From: Strigamia acuminata
Lineage: Eukaryota; Arthropoda; Chilopoda; Geophilomorpha; Linotaeniidae
Reading direction: 5' to 3'
Assembly (NCBI GenBank): GCA_949358305.1
Contig: OX442315.1
Location: 25,198,427 to 25,262,426 of the forward strand
Length of the DNA stretch: 64,000 nucleotides
The notes below the pieces were generated by a model. That model saw only the letters and a program-made list of their open reading frames with translations, searched no databases and had not been told where the DNA came from. Positions within the stretch are counted from its first letter, which is position 1, and every line of letters starts with the position of its first letter. Positions 36,607 through 47,024 of this stretch are shown in pieces. The position numbers were made by a program, and so were the translations under genes.

Positions 36607-37919
36607 TCACATTTCTTCAGTTTCAACAACAACAGGCGCTTCATCATCATCTTCCCTATCAAAATCCCACTTGAATGTTTTCGTTAAATATTTTTTTAAA
36701 CCTTCTACCCTTTTCTACAATTTCGTGCGGTACTTGTTGGTTCCCGTTCAAATTGGAGAAGAAAGAATGCAATGTGTTGACGAGGAAGTTTTCACGACTG
36801 ACAATATCTACAAAGAAATCGCGAGGAATTTCCTGAAGTTGGTGATGAAGTACAAAAATGAATTTTGAATATAAATCTGCGTATTTCGTAAGAGCATTGT
36901 CGCACGAGCACAGCAAGTGGATTAAATGTTTCCATTCTTCAAATGCGTCGTACACCTGTCCTAAAATAAAACAAATAAAAGCCATTTGAAGTTCTCCGAG
37001 AATGTCTTCAGGATCTGTATACGATTTGAGCATTTGATCTAAAGTATAGGTCAAATCTAAACTGTTTTGTGATTTCACAAAACATTTAAGTTACTTTTTT
37101 AAAATCAAAATTGTCTTTTTTTTCTTCTTACTTTTTTCAGGAAATTTGGAAAAACGAATTTCCGTTCCGGGTTTTTGACACATTTTCGGAAGAAAATCAT
37201 CTAGTTTTGGTCTCTTATTTGTTCTTGTTGACGATTCACTCTCATCAGTTATTAAATGGGAAACTGACGAAATTTTTTTGTTTAATGGCTGCACCCGTTC
37301 TAAAACTGTGTCTAAGAGAATAAGTTTTGTATAAAATATTTTACAAAATACGAAATTTTTTTCCTTACCAGTCATGTAGTAGGTCTGGAAAATCCATTTT
37401 TTCCAGTTGTCGTATGGATAAGCGCCTAAATGTTTGTCAAGCTCCCTTAAATTCTCTTTAAGCCTGTCTATTTCTTCATCTGAAGTGACTTCATCTTTGA
37501 TATCTATATTGAACGATACACAATTCAGGTTACAGACCAATTTAAACGTTAATTAAAATAACCTTCGAGATATTTATCCCATTTTGTAACAACTATTTCT
37601 CCTTTATTGAATTAATGAAAAAATCCAGTTCTGGGTGCCATTTGGTTGTCCCGACTAACTGCACTGAAATAAAGAAAATAAATTGTGGTCATTAGTCATT
37701 GCAAAATCCAAATCCAAATTTTTAACTTCGAAATTACCTGTAATATACAAAATGAATGCCCAGAGGAATCATCTTGACACCTTTGATATCGGTTTCCACA
37801 TTCTAAGTATTGTGATCTATTCCAAATTCAGTTTTTGGTGGTACATCTAAAAATATTAATGTCACACCTTCGCGAAATAAAGTCTTTGCAACATCAGGAT
37901 CCATATCTTGTGAAGCCAT
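36607..37919 (-). pseudogene. AAR2: Captured AAR2 gene, broken
   Basis: AAR2 assembles U5 snRNP by binding PRP8. A near-complete gene with five exons and small introns is present, from the ATG at 37917-37919. Recognisable blocks are FREGVTLIFLDVPPKTEFGI, GVKMIPLGIHF, LDKHLGAYPYDNWKKWI, KPGTEIRFSKFP, LGELQMAFICFILGQVYDAF and EIPRDFFVDIVSRENFL. It is disabled three times. A TAG at 37803-37805 stands where relatives have tryptophan. A TAA at 37612-37614 follows FFH, where a glutamine codon would fit. Near the end a run of A gives a frameshift, so the expected tail (KWDFDREDDDEAPVVVE) is in another frame before a TGA at 36607-36609. It lies wholly inside the large element, so an intact copy should exist elsewhere in the genome. 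Confidence 0.88.
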
Positions 37920-38782
37920 TGTCAATTTTACACAGGTACACGGGTTTTAGCAATGTCGCTCTCTCACTTATGATGTTTGGCCTTGGTCCAAGGTTTGGCA
38001 CGTGATTGGCACTCCTCTCCAATTCTTATCGCGTCACTCGGTCACTCACCCTACATTTAGCCAGTGACTTTGACCCATTTTTCACCCCTTTGTTTTTCAG
38101 TGAAGAAAACACAAAACTTAGGGGGCACAGAAAGGCTTGGGTGCATTGCACAACTCAAAAAACACATCAAACTCAAGTTGTGTGTTCTTACAAGGAATGA
38201 CATTTACTTTTGTGGCTCAATCAGAGGAAAAAAATGTTTGAAATTAGCAAAAATGCAAGTGCAAAATGGAGAGGTCAGGGGCAAATTGAAAAATCGTCGG
38301 TGCAGACGACAATTAAATTAAATCAAATGAATAAAACCATGCAATATTTAGCCCAATTTAGTCTCAGGAGAGAGCATAATATTTTTCCTCGTTGTTTTAT
38401 AACCGTTTGTAGTAAATTATAGTTTACTAAATTTGAATTTCGAGCTCGTTTTTGAGCTTTTTATTCTGGCGATAGATGGCGACACGGTGAAATAGCTAAT
38501 TCTAGTTTAATTAAAATAAAATAAAGTTTTTTGCGAGGAATTGCAAGAATTAGTAAGTCGGAGCACTTTGGATCGAAAACTTTAATGCATTTTGTGGCTA
38601 AATGGAAGTCGATCCGTACTTAAAAAAAACATGTAATATTTATTCGCTCTGGTGCAGTTATTTTCTTCTGTATAACGGCAAATACAAACGGCAATAAATT
38701 AATGTATAAGTTTTTGCAAGTAAAATAAGTCTTATTTCATCAAATAATCAGATTTTAACGAAGGTGATATTGTTTTGAAAAC

Positions 38783-38873
38783 AATAATTTGACGCGCTGT
38801 CTTTGAAATTGTTGGAAAACAATGTTTTTTCGCATGTTTTCCAACAATTTCAAAGATAGCGCGTCAAATTATT
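38783..38873. repeat. Near-perfect hairpin, 39-base arms
   Basis: Arms 38783-38821 and 38835-38873 are reverse complements with one mismatch around a 13-base loop. The left arm begins AATAATTTGACGCGCTG. Such a stem could be a very short foldback element or the source of small RNAs when transcribed. No target duplication was recognised at its borders. Confidence 0.85.
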
Positions 38874-39352
38874 CCGATGGGCGACTTCGCTGCGAAACAC
38901 GTGGTCGCTAAGCAACGGAGCGATGGATAATTCTTCGCTAAATTTTAACAGTATTTTACCATTCTATTTTATATTGGTTTAAAAAAAGAAACCATGCATA
39001 ATTTATTGAGCATGAAATGAGATTCACTTTGGTGGTCAAAATGGAAGCAAATAAACTATCGGTGTTTTAATTCGTTTTTAATTTTTAATGCCAAACAGAT
39101 TAGCGTAAAATGCTCCAATACATAAATATAAATCAAATAAAAATGACGTTTAGAAGTTTTTTTTTTGTTAGAAACCAATTTGGAAATTCTATTATAGGAA
39201 ATTATGCGGAATGGTGGGGGAAATGTTTGCACCTGTGTGAATCTAATAAAATCACAGAAATTTATGACTCCTAGGACGAATATTCTTCAAAAAAATTAAT
39301 ATGAAACATGAAACTTTGACAATTCAATTTGTGGCGCAAGTCGGAGAGTTTA

Positions 39353-39354
<2 letters not shown>

Positions 39355-39410
<56 letters not shown>

Positions 39411-39423
39411 GTGTGTGTGTGTG
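39355..39423. repeat. GT dinucleotide microsatellite
   Basis: About 34 GT repeats, interrupted once by GGGTGGG. Likely polymorphic in length. Confidence 0.97.
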
Positions 39424-40290
39424 ACCTGTGTGAAGAGGGGCCGGAAGTGTCTTTACCCTTGAGAGGTGTGATATAAATGGCAGCAGGTGTTCCTCCTCCA
39501 ATATTCAGTAAAGAGACACCAGTCTCCTTTAGGCAAAGTCAACCCGACAGGTGTTTGAAGGGAAATGCAAGAAAAATAAATGGAAAATATAAAAGAAAGA
39601 GAGAAAGAAAGAAAGATACGACGTTCCTCGCTTTACTTGGGGCACATAACCATGAAATTAGCTTTTTTCCTGTGGCATAAAGGTGATGAGACAAATTATA
39701 AAAAGATTTTTTTTTTCTTAAAAGTTTAATTCCACATTACCGGTATGTTTGATAAATGATTTTTTGGTTAAATGCACTGCCATGAATATGTCATGATGTT
39801 TGATTCCAAGGCTTCTCACTTCCTCATAATAACCCAGGCCTTGATGTGACCTGATAAAGAGGTCTTCATTCAGCTGATTTACACCTGTTTCATTTGTTGT
39901 TTTATTTTCATTTTATGGAAGTTGTTGAAAAAGTTTTTGGTGGTAAACTTTATCAAGTTTCTGTTTCAAACATGCATTTCGTGGGATTTAAATTAATTAA
40001 ATTTAATTTAATTTTAATTTAATTTAATTTTAATTTTCTGGAAATATTTTTTTCTTTTAAAATTTGAATTTTGAATAGAAATCAAAAAAGTCACTAATTC
40101 AAGAGACAATATAATAATTTTGTTTTCCAAAACTGGAATAATTGACAAGTCTAAATGACTCGGTAATTGAATTTTCCCTCAAATTTTCCGTCGAATTTTT
40201 CACTCGCCTTGACCTGCGCGCTCACGTGCGCGCTTGACCTGCACCCACCTGCGCCCCTCGCTTTTAATTTAATTTTTTAACTTTGGTTAT

Positions 40291-40497
40291 TGTTAAGTTA
40301 TGTTAATGTAATGTTGAGTTCATTGTTGAAGAACGTGTTATTGCTATATCATACTGTTACATTGTTGTAAAAGCGTTACCATGACAATTTTGTATTACTC
40401 CTCACTTGCTTGTATTTTACCCACGAGTAAAGACGTGTGTTTTGTTTTCCACTTTAAAAACCTCTCCTTTATTTCAACGTGATGCCCCAGCATAACA
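40291..40497 (+). mobile_element. Solo LTR of a retrotransposon
   Basis: A 207-base segment starting TGTTA and ending TAACA, the usual TG...CA inverted termini of LTRs, flanked on both sides by the 5-base duplication GTTAT (40286-40290 and 40498-40502). No internal retrotransposon genes remain, so it fits a solo LTR left by recombination between two LTRs. It is nested in the large element, so it arrived later or was captured with host DNA. Confidence 0.72.
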
Positions 40498-40697
40498 GTT
40501 ATTAAAATTTAGCAATATCTTTGGTTTATTTTTTGTATTTTTAATATTGTTTACTATTGGCTGGAATTAGGTTTTGCTTTCGTGTTAATTTCTGAATTTT
40601 GGAGTGTTTTATTACATAACTTGATCAAAACTGCCGGTAAATTTCATATTTATTATTCAGTTTTAAAGATAATGATGTGATGATAATATGCATCTTT

Positions 40698-40770
40698 CCA
40701 AGTCCCATCGAATCCCCTCCGAATCCCATCCGAATCCCCAGAATCTATCCGAATCCTACGAATCCCATCC
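40698..40770. repeat. Short GAATCC-rich repeat
   Basis: Eight or so copies of CCGAATCCCAT-like words of variable spacing. It is similar in build, though not in sequence, to the terminal arrays. Confidence 0.6.
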
Positions 40771-41282
40771 GTATAAAAAAAACAAAAACAAGTATTATCC
40801 TGTAATATTCACAGCATCGTATCACAACGTTTATTAGCAATATCAAAAAGAAAAAACAACACATTATATTTTTGATATTGTCGATCTAAACAAACTTAGT
40901 TTATTTAGCAGCTATAGAACATTTTTAATTTTATTATTAGTGGTGCTCTTTATTTATTTAGAAAAATGTAAATGTCAATGGAAAAAAAATATTTTTGTAC
41001 ATTATTTTGTAAATTACATCTGCCTTGTGGCAGCACTGTTTTTAGAATATTTTACAGTAGTTTAATTTTATAATAATGAGAAATAAAAGCATTTTCACAC
41101 GAATTTAATCGAATCCGATGTTTTTTCATTTGTCGAAAGAAAAAGTAGAAAAATAGGTTTGATTCTGCTTGTTTGCGACTCCAATGATGAAATTAAAGTT
41201 TGAAATTAATTTACACAGTTTTTATTTATTTGTTTGTTTATTAAAAAAAAAAATTGAATTGAAAATAAAGATTTTTGTCCGC

Positions 41283-41468
41283 TTATTGGTACTCTACCCT
41301 GAATCCCGATATAAAAGATAATCCAGTAGGCACGTTCTTCTGATATTTCACGTAATCTTGACCAAAAAAATTTAAAAGAATGAATTCTTCTTCGTGTATC
41401 CGCTCGTTAAAGAAATTCCATGATGCGATAGTGTAACCGATTAAACAGATCGGATTGCACAATACAAT
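41283..41468 (-). pseudogene. ICMT: Captured last exon of ICMT
   Basis: ICMT is the endoplasmic-reticulum methyltransferase that caps prenylated CAAX proteins. One 186-base exon after a TTGCAG acceptor encodes IVLCNPICLIGYTIASWNFF, then NERIHEEEFILLNFFGQDY and VPTGLSFISGF before a stop at 41283-41285. These match the C-terminal membrane and catalytic region of ICMT as I know it. The exon itself is intact, but no earlier ICMT exon precedes it before the element ends, so it is an orphan piece. A donor from another gene could in principle splice to it. Confidence 0.75.
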
Positions 41469-41727
41469 CTGCAATTAGAAATAAACTTTTAGTGAGTAAA
41501 TGCTATAAAGAAGGCTGCAAAAGTAGATTATTTGCTTCTAAAAAATGCTTATTCAAGAAACACAATTCCAGCAATTTCCATTAAAAAATATAGTGTTGGA
41601 TTGAACAATACACATTACTCCTGTCATGTATGCAATACGTGTCATCGTCACGTATTGTATACTGACATCGTCAGTTATATAATGCGTGACATTATTTGGG
41701 GTATATAAACCCCCAACCATTGGTGAA

Positions 41728-41950
41728 GTCGAAAAATGTCCGGTCGAAAAAAATCCTGGTCGAGATGAATCCTGGTCGAAAATTTTCCTGGTCGAAAATT
41801 ATCCTGTTTGAGTCGAAAAAATTCCTAGTCGAAAATTTTCCTGGTCGAAAATTTTCCTGGTCGAAAATAATCCCAGTCGAAAAAAAGCGCACTTTACCTC
41901 GAGTCGAAAAGAATCCCGGTCGCAAAGAATCCGGGTCGAAAATATTCCTC
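41728..41950 (-). repeat. Right terminal array of the large element
   Basis: About twelve copies of the element's terminal word in inverted orientation (here GGTCGAAAATTTTCCT-like). One plus-strand frame stays open through the whole array into the right half of the LRR gene, so a chimeric frame of 373 codons exists from 41696 to 42817. Confidence 0.88.
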
Positions 41951-41955
41951 CTCGC

Positions 41956-41964
41956 CGCTACACA
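41956..41964 (+). repeat. Target-site duplication, right copy
   Basis: CGCTACACA, identical to 35016-35024. The reading frame of the LRR gene resumes here. Confidence 0.85.
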
Positions 41965-42817
41965 TTGTCTACAGTTAGAATTATTCGACATATCAGACTG
42001 CAAAAATGTAACCTCTAATGCATGCTTATTTGTTTTAAGGAATCTACTCTTTCTCACTCGGTTTGAACATTCTCATTGGGAAAAATTGTTCGTTCTTTTA
42101 AGACAAGAACTTAGTTCCAATCCAACATTGACTTATTCTATTGAACGGGCATTTATATGTTTTTCCTTCAGTTGTGATTTGGTCAATGCTACCGTTATAT
42201 TTCCAAATTTACGTATATTTGGTATTACGTCGTCGCTGATGTCTCATCTTAGTTTTAGCACACACATTGCCAAAGCATTACGTGACTCATCAGGTAAGAA
42301 ATTAGTTGGCTTATACCTTGACTACATCCATCAAGTCAATGTTAGAGATATTGACTTCTGCTGTCCAAACTTACAGAGCTTGTCATTGATAGATTGTCGC
42401 TTTAAGGATGAATTAGACAATAATGAATATTTGCAAAATTCGACTCATTTTTTGTTCAAAAATTTACAAAAGTTGCGTGTAAGAGGGTCGATTGCAGGCA
42501 TTCCCGAATTACAATTGCAAATATTATTAAGCTGTCACTGTATTAAAGAGTTAGAACTTGGATACTGCAGCACGCTAACTGATGGCTTGATTACACAATT
42601 TGCAATGCCAAATCTCAGGTGTTTAAAACTTAAAAGGTGTAGGTTTATTAGTTCAAGCTCAATTATAAAATTAGTAGACAGTCAAAGCCCTTTAAATGAG
42701 CTATCCTGCGAATATTGTATAAACCTCAACCAATCGGCTTGCTGTCCAATCAGAGCGCTCATTAAAAGAAAAAATTTGGATTTGAAATTTACTGAAAAAC
42801 ATTTAACGGAAATTTGA

Positions 42818-43339
42818 ATATCGCGTTTTTTAAATAAACCGGAATATGTTGACAAGAAATTACAGAATACCATACATCTGGTTACCGGTATAATGTTCGC
42901 ATATTAACAAAATGATTGAGTTTATAATGTTTGATTTTATAATTTTATTTAATTAAAATACTTGGAATTCAACTTTGTAACAAATATTTATAAAAAATAA
43001 AAATACGTTGGTTTCTTTTAAAAATAACTTTTCCCTCAAAACACGGGTTCAAATACCGGACTTCTTATATTAGTTAATGACATTATTTTGAGCGGATATC
43101 CTGCGCCCTAACATTTCCAAAAACTTTCTGATCAAGGATTATGAATAACCACAACCTAAAAAAATATGTTATTTCATAAACATTTCCGCTGATTATATTG
43201 ATAAATAGCACCCAATTCGTTTCTAAGGATTAAGCTACCTCTGATTTTAATGGGAAGGTAAGGATGATCTAACACATAGTGACCACTAAAAGCTAGAAAA
43301 AAATAATTTCTGTTCATTTACAGCCGGTGTTCGTGCATT
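42818..43339. other. Spacer between LRR gene and transglutaminase
   Basis: It contains the second copy (42967-43009) of the repeat also found at 34331-34373. An acceptor-like CAG at 43321-43323 precedes the transglutaminase ATG and may end an untranslated exon. Nothing else seen. Confidence 0.4.
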
Positions 43340-46300
43340 ATGAATAGCAATCAAAAACAGCCGCCGCCTCGGCTCATCGGAATTGAATTGCACAAAGAGG
43401 AAAATTTGAAAAACCATCACACGGACAAATTTAACATTTTAGAAAATTTAGTTGTTCGAAGAGGTCAAGATTTTAAAGTGACTTTAATGTTTGACAATCC
43501 GTTTGAGTATGAAAATTACTTTTTCGAACTTGTTTTTAAAACTGGTTCATTTCCAAACCAAAGCAATTCAACTTTGGTAAAGCTTAACGAAGTTCACAAC
43601 AGCAAGGACTGGAAATCAAAAGATTGGTCAGTTTGGAGTGAGAGTGTAGACACGATACAGCAGCAGCAGCAGTCAACAACTATCTGGAAACAGATAACGC
43701 TAAACATTTCACCCGGCGCAGGTAAATTACTCGAATAAAAATGGACGAATTTAAGGATTTAAATCCTAAAAAAAACATTACACAGATGCGATTGTAGCTG
43801 AATGGCTTATGGAGATCCAAATTTTTGGACGAGAACCATATCGTCATAATCTTTCTCCTATAGCGACGTATCCCGTACCGAAAATATTTATTTTATTCAA
43901 TCCCTGGTCACGTCGTAAGTTTTATTTCTTAAGTTTAGATACATTTGATAAAATTAATTTCTACTTTTAGTCGATGATGATGTGTATATGAAAGATGAAA
44001 TGAAAATTAACGAGTATGTTTTGAACGACTTGGGAAAAGTGTGGAGAGGAGTAAACACCAGTTTTCGAGGAATGATTTGGAACTATGGTCAAGTAAGGAA
44101 AATAACACTGCAAAAAATAAAGGTGTAAAAGGATGTAAGCTTGCAGTTTTTTAAGGTGTACTTCCGTGTAGCTTTGTTCTTTTATACCTTTTTGTACCTC
44201 TCGATATCATCACTGATATTTTCTGATAATTTTGTAAAGTTTGAAAGTGGAATTCTGGAGGCATCGTTGAGAGTTTTAGACGTTTCACCACGACTGTTGC
44301 GTTCTCAACGAGGGAATGCAGTCACTGTCAGCAGGGAGTTAACCGCCATGGTAAAGCAAAAGAAAAATTAAATTTACAAATTTATTAACGCGATGAAAAA
44401 TATTAGGTCAATTCAAATGATGGAGATAACGGCATCGTGACTGGTAATTGGTCAGGAAACTACGAAGGCGGTAGAGCGCCCACTGAATGGCTGGGAAGTG
44501 TAGATATTTTGCGTGAATGGGTATCCACCGGTTTACCCGTCAACTATGGGCAATGTTGGGTTTTTGCTGCAGTTTTTACCACAAGTAAGCTTATGTAGTT
44601 ACCGTATGTGTTGTAATTCAAGAGAAATCACGTTTCTTTCGTGTAGTTCGAAACAAATTTCTTTTTTTTTGTTAGTAATGCGAGCAATAGGAATTCCATG
44701 TCGAACCATTACAAATTTCGAATCAGCTCACGATACTGATGCAACTGTAACTTACGACATTCATGTAGACTTAGAAGGAAATAGACTGGAAGAGGGATCC
44801 CACGATTCAATATGGTATGGATATAAGTTGCACAGCACTTAATCCGTTTTTTTCTCTTTCTCTATTTAATTTTTGTTTAGGAACTTTCACGTGTGGAATG
44901 AAGCGTGGATGGCCCGTCCTGATTTGCCAACTGGTTACGGTGGATGGCAAGTTTTAGACGCCACTCCCCAAGAACAAAGTGCAAGTATGTTTGTCTCGTC
45001 TAATTGTTCATTGTAATTAACTTACATAAAGACATCTAAAGCCAGTGGAGTATTTCAAACCGGTCCAGCCTCCGTTACAGCCGTAAGGAAAGGCGAAGTT
45101 GGGCTGCCTTACGATACCGTTTTCGTATTTGCTGAAGTAAATGCGGATAAAGTGACTTGGTTGTCGCGGAGCATAGACGAACCTTTGGAAGTTCTGAATA
45201 TCGAACCAAATTCGTAAAAAAAAGTCTATATTTTATTAAAATACAATAAATTTCAATTCTTCCGTGCTTTCGATAGAATTGGCCAATTTATAAGCACCAA
45301 AAGACCAGGAAAGATTTTGGTTGGAAATGCTGACCGAAGAGATGTAACACATCGCTACAAGGCTAGAGAAAGTATGTCCAGAAAAGTATTATTTCTATAG
45401 AAACTAAAATCAATCTATATTGATCATCAGTGTCTTTGGAAGAAAGAATGACAATAATGCGAGCTGTTGACACCGCAGGAAGTCCAGCTAGAAATATTTA
45501 CCATAAATCGGGTCGAAGAGATATCAAAGGGGTTATCAGCGTTTCAAAGACCCCGTGGATAGGTGACGAGTTTAAAATAAAAGTTCAGGTAGATTGAAAA
45601 AAATCGATTGAATAATATTGCAGAACTCCTTAATATCTGAATCGTTTTCTGTTTATAAGATTGAAAACTCTAGTCCGGAAAGACGCACTGTTGATTCAAT
45701 TGTGAAACTAGAAAGCATGTTGTACACTGGTGCAATCCACAAATTGATAAAAAATCAGCGTATTACAATGGGTCTTGAACCCTTGGAAAGTGAGTAAATT
45801 ATTCGAGATAAAAATGAATGTGTTGTTTACACGATCTACAATATTATTTATATAGCAAGGGAATTTGAAGTGACAGTTCGGCCGAGAGAATATGTTGATA
45901 AGTTAATCGATCAGGCTAGTCTGTTGGCATCGTCTCTTTTAATAGTGGAAGAAACAAAACAAGTGTTCCCAATGGAGTACTACTTCAGATTTAAGTTGCC
46001 AGACATCGATTTAGAGGTATTGATTACTGAGTATTTTTGCGCAAATAATACTTAAACCGGTATATATTTTAGACATCTGATGTTATGTGGGTTAATCAAC
46101 CGAATAAAGTTAAAGTTCAATTTTCAAATCCATTAAACATGGCCCTCACGAACGGCAAAATAATGATTGAAGGTCCTGGCTTTAATAGGCATGCAATTCA
46201 TTATGTCGAGTAAGTGTTTTAATTTTTAAACGAAAAATACTGTTAATCAAATTGAAATTTAACTTATTTATTAGATACATAGCACCACGGGCTACAGTTG

Positions 46301-46437
46301 AAGAATATATTGATATCATACCAACCCAACATGGTGGGTTGACGCTGCTGGCTAGCTTTTGTTCTACTGAATTGAGAGACGTTAGTGGCTCGAAGTCTGT
46401 AAACGCTGAAGAAACCGCAGGACGTGTTTGGAATTGA
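43340..46437 (+). CDS. Protein-glutamine gamma-glutamyltransferase (transglutaminase)
   Basis: Calcium-dependent transglutaminases link glutamine to lysine side chains between proteins, for example in clotting or cuticle hardening in arthropods. Fourteen exons give 726 residues: 43340-43721, 43786-43914, 43971-44092, 44240-44350, 44407-44584, 44676-44814, 44881-44984, 45042-45213, 45277-45371, 45431-45588, 45660-45789, 45856-46016, 46073-46209, 46275-46437. The catalytic triad is C298 in [13 protein letters not shown]357 in [10 protein letters not shown] and D380 in LDATPQE. Domains follow the usual order: N-terminal beta sandwich, core, two C-terminal barrels. There is no signal peptide, like most of the family, and the N-terminus is polar with proline and glutamine. 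A decayed copy of the last exon's end lies 150-220 bases downstream. Confidence 0.95.
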
Positions 46438-47024
46438 TAAATTTGTAGCCTCAAAAAGACCAAATCTGCATTGGATTATTAAAACCAGAAATAGATTGCT
46501 TTATTTGTATCGAACTTTGCGTAATTAAAATTATCTAAATATAAACCTTGATCGGAATTTTGAATATCGCATTTTAGTGCTCTACAGAATGTTTGAAAAA
46601 TGTTATTGGCTCAATGTTTATGCTAAAGAAACCGCAGGACGCGCTTGGAATTCATAAAATATTAAAAGTGTTGAAAGAACTCTGTTAAATCATCAAAATT
46701 TAATTTGTTAATTATCTTTCAAAACTATTTATTGTTTTTATTGATTAAATGTATGAAGAAAATGTTTAATAATTAACTTGTGTATTGTGTTTAGAATAAT
46801 TTTAATAAATTATTTATAATATAATATCATTTGCGGCTGTAAATGTTTCACTCAATACATAGGAATGTGCGATATATTACAACTGCTATAATAATTTTAG
46901 TATATTGCACTTGAAAGATTAATTTCAGCACGATCACTTAAAACTTAGTCCCATATTTTCTGAAAATGTTCCATGATTAACCTAACATTAATTAAACCAG
47001 ATGACTGCAACAATATTTATAAAC
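46438..47024. other. Convergent 3' spacer of transglutaminase and SAC1
   Basis: AT-rich, with the decayed duplicate of the transglutaminase end at 46590-46660. A 25-base stretch at about 46478-46502 (ATTATTAAAACCAGAAATAG onward) recurs near 50154-50180 with one or two changes. Confidence 0.45.
46590..46660 (+). repeat. Decayed duplicate of the transglutaminase 3' exon
   Basis: The word AAAGAAACCGCAGGACGCGC followed by TTGGAATT mirrors the end of the coding exon near 46405-46436, and upstream words (TCTACAGAAT, TTATTGGCTC) also line up with it. The frame is no longer open. Confidence 0.65.

Larger units (their letters stand above)
37920..41282. other. Element interior, mostly non-coding
   Basis: No exon of a known family was recognised. 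Listed separately are a hairpin (38783-38873), a GT microsatellite (39355-39423), a solo LTR (40291-40497) and a short GAATCC-rich repeat (40698-40770). Low-complexity AATTTAATTT runs stand near 40000-40040. Confidence 0.5.
35025..41955. mobile_element. Gene-capturing foldback / Mutator-like element, non-autonomous
   Basis: A 6,931-base insertion inside the LRR gene, flanked by a perfect 9-base duplication. Its two ends are inverted: both read GAATATTTTCGAC followed by CGGATTC, and both continue into arrays of a 15-17-base word close to TCGACCAGGATTCTTT, in opposite orientation (35037-35280 and 41728-41950). Nine-base duplications and long terminal repeats made of tandem words are known for Drosophila foldback elements and for Mutator-like elements. 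No transposase frame is visible. The inside carries broken pieces of three unrelated host genes with their introns (TFIIIC2-like, AAR2, ICMT), a hairpin, a GT microsatellite and a solo LTR. Retained introns mean the capture was at DNA level. This resembles plant Pack-MULEs in principle. Confidence 0.8.
34563..42817 (+). pseudogene. F-box/LRR-type gene split by a 6.9-kb insertion
   Basis: Two pieces, 34563-35024 and 41965-42817, belong to one intron-less gene. The left piece has an F-box-like stretch (CLPSLPNILIADILTFLQ) and the first leucine-rich repeats (LPQIRHLSF). The right piece continues with repeats: THCLQLELFDISDCKNVTS, CPNLQSLSLIDC, CIKELELGYCSTL, MPNLRCLKLKRC. If the insertion and one 9-base duplication copy are ignored, the frame passes straight from VTAVAT to HCLQLEL, a canonical repeat joint. 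The left piece also needs a single-base frameshift near 34890-34910, where the frame holding the first 110 residues runs into a stop while the repeat frame opens. The right piece stays open to its own stop at 42815-42817. Such proteins often serve as substrate receptors of SCF ubiquitin ligases; the exact family is unclear. Confidence 0.8.

Noticed and set aside
36607-37919. AAR2 as a working resident gene
   Set aside because: Two in-frame stops and one frameshift, all inside the insertion.
39271-39501. Frame with a TH repeat
   Set aside because: Translation of the GT microsatellite.
35025-41955. Helitron or Polinton as explanation for the captured genes
   Set aside because: Helitrons give no target duplication and lack inverted ends; Polintons give 6-base duplications and carry their own polymerase and integrase genes, none seen here.
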